A stretch of DNA of 64,000 nucleotides, from positions 310,001 through 374,000 of the forward strand of contig NC_089192.1 in the NCBI RefSeq assembly GCF_947507565.1. Reading direction: 5' to 3'. The DNA comes from Oscarella lobularis. Its lineage: Eukaryota > Porifera > Homoscleromorpha > Homosclerophorida > Oscarellidae. Under the pieces are notes generated by a model. The model did no database searches, had not been told where the DNA came from, and worked only from the letters and a program-made list of their open reading frames with translations. The translations under genes and the position numbers were made by a program. Shown piece after piece: positions 38,081-47,698 of the stretch (the stretch's first letter is position 1; each line of letters opens with the position of its first letter).

Positions 38081-39817
38081 ATGTTCTACACCGAAGTCGT
38101 TCTCGGCCGAAAGGGCCCGCTCGCTCGCGTCTGGCTCGCGGCGCACTCAGAGAAAAAGCTCACCAAAGCGCAAATCGTCGAAACGAACATCGCCGAGTCG
38201 ATCGAAGCGATTCTGACGAACAAATACAATCTCGCCCTTCGAACGTCGAGCCATTTACTCGTCGGAATCGTTCGCATCTACGATCGCAAGCTCGCCTACT
38301 TGCTAGTAGACTGTCGCGAAGCGCTAGCCAAAGTCAAACGCGGTCTTCGGCCCGCCGCCATCCAAAAGGCGACCGTCAACGCGGCGAAAGCGACGAAAGC
38401 CGTTACGCTGCCGGACGCCTTTTACGATTTCGACGACGAGACGTTCGACGTGCCCGTTCTTCCGACTGAAGAGTAAGTAAAAACTAGCTCATACATATAT
38501 GTGTGTGTGTGTGTGTGTATGTATACTCATAAATAAAATTAATTGAAAAATAATTATAGGTATCATTACAAAAAAAGCAAGACCACAAGAGATTAATAAA
38601 TAAGAAAATATACATTGGTCAAAATTAGTTTTAATGGAATTTCATCATTCATAGAATTTAAATAAAAAACTTAAAATATTATTTCTATATGTATGCATGT
38701 ATCCTCTATAGTGGAGGCTAACACTGTTTACTGACCTGATTCCTTATATAGAGATTTTCTTTTTTTTTCTAGGACTAATGGTTTTGGAGATATTGGACTC
38801 GAGGAGACGGACAGCGTTATGATGCAAGACGAACGCGCTCTCAACGGCCTCGAAGAACTCATGCAACCCGAATTTGGCGATCCCGCTGACATGAATATGT
38901 TTCTCGAAGAGGACGTCAGCAACGAGCCGGAGGAGAGTCGAAAGTCGACGATGCACATATCCGACGACGGCAACGTCGGCGGCGGCGGCGGCGAATTCGA
39001 CGTCGATCAGCCGGGTCTCGACGATCCCAATCTCGACGCAATCATTCCAGAGGAAAACGAAATGCAGGAGTCCGAAATCGAGCGTCTCGACTTGGACGCC
39101 TTTAAGCCGCCGCCGGCGAAAAAGCGTCGCGTCGCCGACTTCTCCGTCAATCAACAGCAAACGAAAAGGGCAACGCAAGTCGATGAAGACGTCGAAGTGG
39201 AACGAGCGTCCTATCGCGCTTGGTTGGCTGATACGTCGGATTTGATCGAAGCCGTTCCAAAGCCGGGTCCACGGAAAGCGAATCCGTTTCGTCGCAACGA
39301 ATGGCCGCGCAACGACGTCCTCGAAAACGGGCTCATGGTTTTATCGGATTCTGATGATGACGACGATGATGATGAGGAAGTCTTACAGCCTGAAGGAAAT
39401 GATGACGAAGGACTGCAGTTAGACGACGTTGGATCGCCCCTTGCTACGATTCACGAGGTAACAGAGGGTCCTTCTGTTCCTGGGGGGGACATGGATCATG
39501 ACAACGTCAATGAGAATGAGGAGGAGGAGGAGGACGTTGTCGAGGAAGGGGAGGGAGAAATTGGGAGTGAGGAGCTCGAGGAGAGACGGTGGTCGAAGCG
39601 AACGGAGAAGATGGTCGCGTTGCTGAGGACGGAGATGAAGTCGGACGACGAGACGGTGAGTTTTTTTGGGATGGTGAGAAATCACTCGCGATCGCAAGTC
39701 GCTGCCAAGTTCTACGCTCTGCTCGTTTTGTCGAGAAATCAGGTGGTGAGTTTGAAACAGGAGAAGGCGTACGGGGACATTGCCGTTGGAAAAGGAGAAG
39801 CATTTGATCACTATTAG
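38081..39817 (+). CDS. RAD21: Cohesin kleisin RAD21
   Basis: The alpha-kleisin that closes the cohesin ring. Two exons only: 38081-38475 and about 38774-39817, with an AT-rich intron of about 300 bases carrying a (TG)n run at 38501-38518. N-terminal SMC3-binding domain: MFYTEVVLGRKGPLARVWLA, 'LRTSSHLLVGIVRIYDRK', 'LPDAFYDFDD'. The middle is acidic and low complexity. The C-terminal winged helix that binds SMC1 is present: 'ERRWSKRTEKMVALL' and 'QVAAKFYALLVLSRNQVVSL', ending KGEAFDHY. The total is about 480 residues, shorter than human RAD21 (631) because the middle is shorter. Mitotic RAD21 is favoured over REC8 by the N-terminus; RAD21L cannot be excluded. Confidence 0.92.
38501..38518 (+). 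repeat. (TG)n microsatellite in the RAD21 intron
   Basis: A run of about nine TG dinucleotides, flanked by 'atatat' and 'tatgtatac'. Simple sequence within the only intron of RAD21. Confidence 0.9.
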
Positions 39818-39974
39818 AAACACTTAGAATTCAATTGCGTTGGTAATAATATATGAGTGCAGTAGTGTGTAGTCCTGTACACCTTTAGACGAATTTGTGT
39901 TCCCATTGTCTGTCTTATAACACGAGATATATATATAAGTGACGCAGATGTAGCGTGCGTCCTTTTTCCCCTCG

Positions 39975-40681
39975 ATGTCGCGTCGAGCGCTGTCGAGCGT
40001 CGGCCCCAGCGTTTACGCCGCCGAACGGGTGATCGGACAGCGTCTACGTCGGGTTCGATTGGACGGGAGGGCGCCATTGATCGCAATCGAGCGCTCGTTT
40101 TCGTTTTTTTTTCTCGCGCGCGCAGGGCAGGCAAGAATTTCTCGTCAAGTGGCGCGGCTGGTCCTACAAGTGAGCCGAGATTGCGACGCGTCTTCTGGAT
40201 TGCTCGCTCGAAGATTCTTTTCCAGGCACAACACGTGGGAACCGGAGGAGAACATTCTCGATTCGCGACTTCTCGAAAGCTACAAGCAAAGGTACAGTAC
40301 CTAGCCGTAGAGCCAAACGAGCCCAATCAGTCAATCGTTTCTCGATTAGAGCGGCGCGTCGAAAGACTTTGTCCGAAGAACGCAATAAACTGAATGTTTT
40401 GCAGGCGACAAAAAGGCGCCATACTAGAGTGCGTGGGCTTGGTCAAGTTGAGTTTCGTTACGCTTAGTTCTTTAGTTTCGACTCACCAGGCGAAAGGGAA
40501 CCTATAGGCGACGCGTCGAGTCGTCGCCGAAGAAAAGTAAACGGGTCTCGGTCAAAAAGATCGTCGATCTGTATGAAACCGCGAAGGAAAAAGCATTTGC
40601 TAATCAAAATCGCGTCACCATCACCGACGTGACCGTCGGTTCACTGACCGTAACCGTAAAAGAATTCAAAGAAGAGATATA
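39975..40681 (+). CDS. CBX: Polycomb-type chromobox protein (CBX)
   Basis: The reader subunit of canonical PRC1, which binds H3K27me3. Exon 1 (39975-40052) gives 'SSVGPSVYAAERVIGQRLRR'; exon 2 begins at about 40127 with '[20 protein letters not shown]' and exon 3 continues 'PEENILDSRLLESYKQR'. Together they make an intact chromodomain with aromatic-cage residues Y/F, W and W. A short basic linker with RRK/KKSKR clusters follows. The last exon ends 'VTITDVTVGSLTVTVKEF', a clear C-box (the RING1-binding motif; 'VTVTDVT...ITVT' in vertebrate CBX). Chromodomain plus C-box distinguishes it from HP1-type CBX1/3/5. It is short (about 150-170 residues), like CBX7. About five tiny exons. Confidence 0.9.
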
Positions 40682-40741
40682 GTGATTGTAGCTTTTATTG
40701 AAAAATTACGTTTTTTTGTAATTCGTTACTAATTAACTGTT

Positions 40742-41011
40742 TCATGTGCTAGCATTATAGAAGTCTCCGTTGCTCAGCAGTCTCGGTCCGCGAATAGATG
40801 ACGCTTCGTCGCGTATTTTCACCTCTTTCACTTGCGCCAGATGATTGACGCGACGAATCATCCCCGCGATCGACGGCGTGTTCTTGTGGACGACTGTACG
40901 ATGCAGTTTTGTGAGATTCAGCGCCTTGAGAGTTCTCTTCTCCCAGTGGGGTCGTCCGATGGGACTTCGGATGAGAGTAACGGCGACGAGCTTCGGCAAG
41001 GGAGTCGTCAT
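40742..41011 (-). CDS. MRPL30: Mitochondrial ribosomal protein uL30m
   Basis: A single exon of 89 residues from the ATG at 41011 (MTTPLPKLVAVTLIRSPIGR). The pattern 'VTLIRSPIGRPHWEKRTLKA' and 'TVVHKNTPSIAGMIRRVNHL' is that of L30, here the mitochondrial large-subunit version (compare 'VVHKNTPSIAGML' in vertebrates). An in-frame GTG at 41047 could extend it, but ATG is preferred. It is convergent with CBX (60 bases between stops) and divergent with the myosin (124 bases between start codons). Confidence 0.88.
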   Translation of the reverse strand: MTTPLPKLVAVTLIRSPIGRPHWEKRTLKALNLTKLHRTVVHKNTPSIAGMIRRVNHLAQVKEVKIRDEASSIRGPRLLSNGDFYNAST

Positions 41012-41135
41012 CGCGTCGCGCGCGCACGGTGGAGACGTCACGCTCACGCGCGTGCAATGTAGTCAGGTCACCTGACCCTTGCACGTGACCGTGGCATAGG
41101 CCCGAGCGAAGGGTGTGGCCTCCAGACTACGTGCA

Positions 41136-44100
41136 ATGTCGATCGATAGTCTCTCGTTCGACGATCTTGCCACGCTCTCAGATCTTAACGAGTCGTCTCT
41201 TCTGCTTCATCTCAAGCGTCGATATGCGGAGAAAATAATCTACGTGAGATTCGAGCCGATTTTCGAAGATAAAAGCGAACGAAAAGCGAAATTCTCTCGT
41301 AGACGTACATCGGAGACATTCTAGTGGCCCTAAACCCCTTCGCAAGCCTTCCACTCTACAGCGAAGACGTAAGAACGCCTAGAAACGCGCTCAAAAGAAA
41401 GAAAAACCGCAATTACTACACCTAGATTCAATCGCAATATCGTTCGACGGAAGATCGCGTCTTTCGACGGCCCCACGTCTACGCGATCGCCGAAGCGGCG
41501 TACCAGGCGCTCCGACGCACGACGACGAGCCAGTGCTGCGTCGTGAGCGGCGAATCGGGCGCCGGAAAAACGGAGACGACAAAGTTTTTCGTCCAACAGC
41601 TCTTGCGTTCGTGCAAATCGAATCAGCCGTCATTGGGATATCAGATCATTAATGTAGGCCTAATTAAATTAATTAATTAATTTAATTTATATTTTTAGGT
41701 GAATCCGCTACTCGAAGCGTTTGGAAATGCCCAGACGGTCATGAACGATAATTCGAGTCGATTTGGAAAGTTCTTAGAGATCTACTTTACCCAGAATGGC
41801 ACTGTGACTGGAGGTTTGGACATCTATTGAGGAAACACTGTAAATGTTCATTTTCTTTTCCAGCTACGATCACACAATATCTTCTTGAGAAGTCGCGAGT
41901 AATTCGTCAGGGAGTGGTAAAGGAATTGCGTTTTTTAAGGATCCAAACACTTTTTCTCTTTTTTTAAAAGGGTGAAAGAAATTTTCACGTCTTCTACTAT
42001 CTCTTCGCCGGAATCGATCGTCGCAATTTGTCCCAATTCGGCTTATCTTCTCTCAATGAACATCGTTATCTAAGCAAGTCCAACGTTCCCCAAAGCGACG
42101 TCGATTTGGCTAACCTAAAGACGAAATTCGAAGAACTCAAAACGTGTCTCAAAACAGTGAACTTTTCCGGCGAGGCAAGCAACGTCCGATGAAGAGAGCC
42201 GCGTCATTGAATTTTACTATTTAGGACACAACGGATATTTTGAAATTGCTGGCATCGATTCTTCACATAGGCGACATCATCTTTGAAGCAGACAAAGACG
42301 ACAAAGCTGTCATTGTAAACGAAGATGCTCTCATACAAGGTTTTTCATATAGTTAGGGTTGGAGAGGGGGCGAGTCACTTGGGTTTCTTAGTCGCTCAGC
42401 TTCTTCAAGTTGGTCCCAATGTATTGGAAGACGTTCTCACGTCTACTGTGACTGTTACGAGAGGCCAGTGCCAAATGATGGCCCAATACTGTACCGGGCT
42501 TCTGGAATTTTTATTTTATAGGGGAGACGATCACTCGCTATAATTCTCCGGAACAGGCTGAAGTGTTTCGAGACGCTTCAGCCAAGGCTCTCTATGGCAG
42601 GCTTTTCAGTTGGATTGTTGCCCACATTAATCGTCTTCTTCATCCCGGAATAGCTAGCAGGTAACAATAATTGTAATCGTGATTGTATTGATTGAATTTT
42701 TTGGTGTAGTTCGGAATGTAGCACGATTAGCGTTTTGGACATATTTGGATTTGAGAATTTTGACGTGAACAGTTTCGAGCAGCTGTGCATTAACGTCGCC
42801 AACGAGCAACTTCAGTACTATTTCAATCAGCACATATTCGCTTGGGAATTGGTAGAGAAAAAAGATAAGTCATAAATTAGAATAATTGACTGTTTATATA
42901 AAGGAAGAGTACAGCCGAGAGGGAATCGATCCCACTACCGTAACCTATCAAGACAACAAGCCATTGGTTGATATGTTATTGAAAGTAATAAAAAAAGTAT
43001 CGTTTTCTTAATGGAATCCGTTGGATAGTTTTTTTTCTCAAGAGTCCTCTCGGCCTACTTCATCTCTTGGACGAGCAGAGTCGTTTTCCTCGAGCGAGCG
43101 ACAAAACGATGGTGGAAAAATTTCACCACGAGCTTGGAAAACACAAGGCATTATACGCTGCTCCGAAAGGCAACGCACTCCAATTTGCCATTTTGCACTA
43201 CGCGGGCAAAGTAAGCAGAGACAGTAGATCAACAGACTTTGCGTATATATCCTCCTCAAGGTCGTCTATATTGGTAAAGGTTTCCTGGTCAAAAACCGGG
43301 ACGAGCTGAGTAGCAACATAGAGACTTGTCTCCAAGGTAAGACGTTGTGGATTAGAGGATTTGATGTCATATTGTTGGGGATAAAATAGAAAGTCGATTT
43401 CCTCTGGTTGCCGATCTTTTTGGAAGGGGGGGCCAAGTGTCTGCCTTTGGATCTAGGTATATTGCCAAGAGTTGAGATTTCCGTGCCCTGTCTAATTCTT
43501 AGGACTGCAGGCCTTCGAGATTTACTACTAAGCAGAACTCGCTTCGACGCTCTTTGTCAAGGAAAATGACGTAATTCTTTATTATTGTATTATACTTGAT
43601 TGATTTTTTTTCTGAAGGATTCGCCAGTCGTCCAGACGGTTAGTTCAATAGGAAACTTATAGCTTCGTTCTTTTACATAGTGACTCTAGGGGAAATGTTC
43701 GCGAATCAACACTGAGGAGACGAATGTAATAGATGTACACTTTTAGAAAGTGGTTCAATAGGTCTATCGTTTTTCTTCAGGACAAGAAAGCAGTCTGGCC
43801 AGAATGAGCCACACCTTCACCCTGGGTACAGATAGAGGTCTTTCTTACTTTCCAGTCATGCTGCAATTAGGTTATCGAGAGTTGAAAGCCGAATTAATAG
43901 TCAGAGGTGATACAGCTGGAAGACAAAAAAAAACGTGTTTCACACTTTTTTTCGGTGAGTTAGTTCGGCACTACGCCCTGTCAAAGGAACGGCTCCGCAG
44001 CCTCAGAAGTCCACAAAAACTCCCACAACGGTCGGCGGTCATTTCAGGGTAAGTCAACAAATACATATGGCTTGATTTTTTTTGCAGGAACGTTTCTCGT

Positions 44101-47100
44101 AGAAATCCCTTGCCGATTTAATAGAAAAAATGCAATCAGCTCAACCGCACTTTATCAGGTAAGACGACTCATAGAAGAGGAAGTCCCAAGAGCCTCGCCT
44201 CCCCCGCAGATGCATCAAACCCAACGAGGCCAAGTCGCCCATGAAATTTATCGACGCCTTCGTCACAAAGCAACTCCAGTACACGGGAGTCCTCGAAACG
44301 ACTCGAATCAGACGCGAAGGATATCCAACTCGACTCAAATTCGCCGACTTTCTGACGAGGTCTCTTATTAATCATCTAGCAAAATGTCAATCCTAGATAT
44401 TATTACAAGAGAGAAGAGTTGGCCAGTCCCCTGTAATTTCACTGTAATTTATTACAAGGAAGAAGAGTTGGCTAGTCCCTTGTAATTTCACTGTAATTTA
44501 TTACAGGAGAGAAGATTTGGCTAGTCCCTTGTAATTTCACTGTAATTTATTACATGAGAGAAGATTTGGCTAGTCCCTTGTAATTTCACTGTAATTTATT
44601 ACAGGAGAGAAGAGTTGGCTAGTCCCTTGTAATTTCAGTGTAATTTATTACAGGGGAGAAGAGTTGGCTAGTCCCTTGTAATTTCACTGTAATTTATTAC
44701 AAGGGAGAAGATTTGGCTAGTCCCTTGTAATTTCACTGTAATTTATTACATGAGAGAAGAGTTGGCTAGTCCCTTGTAATTTCACTGTAATTTATTACAT
44801 GAGAGAAGATTTGGCTAGTCCCTTGTAATTTCACTGTAATTTATTACAGGAGAGAAGAGTTGGCTAGTCCCTTGTAATTTCAGTGTAATTTATTACAAGG
44901 GAGAAGAGTTGGCTAGTCCCTTGTAATTTCACTGTAATTTATTACAAGGGAGAAGATTTGGCTAGTCCCTTGTAATTTCACTGTAATTTATTACAGGAGA
45001 GAAGATTTGGCTAGTCCCTTGTAATTTCACTGTAATTTATTACAGGAGAGAAGAGTTGGCTAGTCCCTTGTAATTTCACTGTAATTTATTACATGAGAGA
45101 AGATTTGGCTAGTCCCTTGTAATTTCACTGTAATTTATTACAGGAGAGAAGAGTTGGCTAGTCCCTTTTAATTTCACTGTAATTTATTACAGGAGAGAAG
45201 ATTTGGCTAGTCCCTTGTAATTTCACTGTAATTTATTACATGAGAGAAGAGTTGGCTAGTCCCTTTTAATTTCACTGTCATTTATTACAGGAGAGAAGAT
45301 TTGGCTAGTCCCTTGTAATTTCACTGTAATTTATTACAGGAGAGAAGATTTGGCTAGTCCCTTGTAATTTCACTGTAATTTATTACAGGAGAGAAGAGTT
45401 GGCTAGTCCCTTGTAATTTCACTGTAATTTATTACAAGGGAGAAGATTTGGCTAGTCCCTTGTAATTTCACTGTAATTTATTACAGGAGAAAAGAGTTGG
45501 CCAGTCCCTTGTAATTTCACTGTAATTTATTACAAGAAAGAAGAGTTCCTTGTAATTTCACTGAACCCATCTTCAAAGGTACGGCTTTCTTGCCTTTCCT
45601 CTTCGCATGAAATTGAAGCAAACGGCACGGGAGTGTGGCTACGTATTGGAAACGATTGAACTGGACGGTTGGCGTCTGGGACGAACCAAAGTCTTTCTCA
45701 AGTACTATCACACCGAACGGCTATCGGATTTTCTTGACAAAGAAATGCGTCGAGTCGTTATCGTGCAGAAAAGTGAACTAGGAGCTATTGTTGACGGGAA
45801 AATCGATTCGTTTTTTTTTTGCTATCTAGTCGTTCGAGGATGGTTAGCTAGAAGAGAACTATCGAAGCTTCAAAGGGAATTTCGACGATATTCGCACACA
45901 GCTGAAGCCTTTCTGCATGCGGTAAATTTCAAAATTGGATCTCAGTTTTTTAATTAAACGTCAATTCTTTGTCTTTGCAGATTTCCGTTCGTGCCGACGG
46001 TCTCTTTGAGCGGGCGTTGAAGCTGATGGAGCAAGACGCGGCGAGACGAATACGCAGTCAGGTAGAAAAGAATCTAGTGAGGGCTCTCGTTTTTCCAACC
46101 CCTCCTTAGGAAGCGTTCAAGTTGGCTCACGTTCGCGAGCGGAAGGAACTGGAGAGACAAGAACGAGAGCATGAGCTGGCAAAAAAGGAGGCGCTCAACA
46201 AGCTTCGAGCAAAGGTAGCCCAAGAGGCGGCCCAAGAGGCAGCGAGAAAAAGAGAAGAGGCAATGAAACGCCAAAGAGGTAGAAAAGAAAAATTCGCCTA
46301 TCATATATATATATATCATATATTCTGCCGTATTTTTAGAGTTGGAAGAAAAGGCAAGGGCAGATGAAATGGCTCGACTCGCTGAGAACGCCAAAGCGAA
46401 AGTGGCGGCGCTGAAGGAAACGGGAGCCTGGTGTCGCGTCGTTTGCATGGAACGAGCCCAGCATCTGGCCGAATACAACGTCTCAACGGAATCGATTATC
46501 GTCGACGGTTCGTCTCACAGCCTCGATTCAACAAGGTAGAGAGAGATAAGTCAAAGGGATGAATAGTCTCACTTTTTTTTCTTCTGTTAGAATTGGTTAC
46601 AATGCCGTCAAGCAGGCTGCTCGACGAGACGACCAGGTTACGAAAATTCGAAAATTTATCGGAAAGGTAAGTAGGAGAGAACAAATATCTAATAAACATT
46701 CGTTGGGAATTTGAAAATAAGGGCGTCGAGATTTCGCGAAATGAAAACGGTAGCGTGTGGGTCATGACTCGCGGTAAGAATCCCGTCTACGTTCGTGGAT
46801 GGCAGGACGTTGAGCGTCATTGCATGTCGACGGGGATCACCGAGAATCACGGTTTATTGGAGAAGAATCAGCCCGCTTTGGTGAGAAAAAATACGATTGG
46901 TCCATTGGTTTGGAGTTTTAGGCTATTCTATTCTAGGTCTTTGATTTTCCTCGGTTCGAGGAAGCGATTCAAATCGAATTGCAGATTAGTGCGAATCCAA
47001 ATCAAAGGCGTCTTACGAGAATGTGCAAGGTGGGGTGCCGTAGTAGACGAATGTACGTACGTGCGCACGGTATATACTCGTTTCAGATTGGGCTGAATTT

Positions 47101-47657
47101 CGTTAAAAATTACGCCGCCGCGGCCGACACTCCCTGCTGGATCGAACTACACATACTTTCAGCTATGCAGAAAGTTGCAGGTAAGGACTTAGTGCAGTCT
47201 ATATCCGTACTCTGTCAAATTCGTTGATTTAGAAATTTCTGCTTCTCAACGGCGCGACCGTGGATCCGTTGGCCTTCTCCATTCACCGGACGTACGCAGA
47301 GCGATAGGATTTCGTTACGAACACTTATCGCCCGGCGTCAGCAAGTCGAATGGTCGAGAATTTCGCGAGCCGACTCTGGAAGAAGATTCCGACGATACGA
47401 CGAGTCCAATCATGGGGCGACGAGATGTGGCGCCCGTCGGCGAAAAGAGAAAATCGTGGGCGAAGCAGAGAGCAGGCGGCGATCGATACAGTTTAATGGC
47501 CCAGCCGTTGGGCTATCAAGCGAAACACGGCGGCGGCGGCGACGGCGACGGCGAGCTTCGCGCCGTTCGACCCGTTCGACGCGCCGTCGACGAGAAGACG
47601 AAAAAGCGAAAAGCGAAAGCGAAGAAAATCGTCAAGTACGCATTGGGATTGCATTAA
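41136..47657 (+). CDS. Unconventional myosin with C-terminal SMAD MH2 domain
   Basis: Motor domain from about 41136 to 45760: '[18 protein letters not shown]' start without an SH3-like module, P-loop GESGAGKTE (41549-41575), switch [10 protein letters not shown] (about 41744-41770), switch II DIFGFE (42738-42755), relay/converter '[20 protein letters not shown]' then '[10 protein letters not shown]' and '[19 protein letters not shown]'. The sequence is closest to class III by eye, but no N-terminal kinase is present. An IQ-like neck ([16 protein letters not shown]) and a charged helix (about 46120-46400) follow. At about 46423-47245 is an MH2 domain: '[15 protein letters not shown]', '[20 protein letters not shown]', '[18 protein letters not shown]' and '[10 protein letters not shown]', each aligning with SMAD MH2 blocks. 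The C-terminus is basic, with no SSxS phosphorylation motif. About 20 introns; the largest holds a satellite. Confidence 0.9.
44400..45563. repeat. 49-bp satellite array (about 24 units) in a myosin intron
   Basis: A tandem array with a 49-base period (for example the unit start 'ctagtccc' at 44521 and 44570). Each unit contains 'cttgtaatttcactgtaat' and 'ttattacaag/ggagagaag', forming a TTGTAAT ... ATTACAA inverted repeat. Variants alternate 'aagag/aagat' and 'cactg/cagtg'. It fills nearly all of the roughly 1.2-kb intron between the 'FADFLTR' and 'YGFLAF' exons of the myosin converter. The same family as the array at 26145-26525, in opposite orientation. Confidence 0.93.
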
Positions 47658-47698
47658 ATTCTCTTCGTCTCTTTTTTATAGATCAGTGACTGTTCTAG

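Noticed and set aside
41012..41135. Upstream in-frame GTG codons extending MRPL30 (to 41047) and the myosin (to 41115).
   Set aside because: Eukaryotic nuclear genes normally start at ATG; the ATGs at 41011 and 41136 fit the families.
44400..45563. A CRISPR-like look: about 24 regularly spaced repeats.
   Set aside because: The whole 49-base unit repeats with only scattered changes, so there are no unique spacers, and it lies in a eukaryotic intron.
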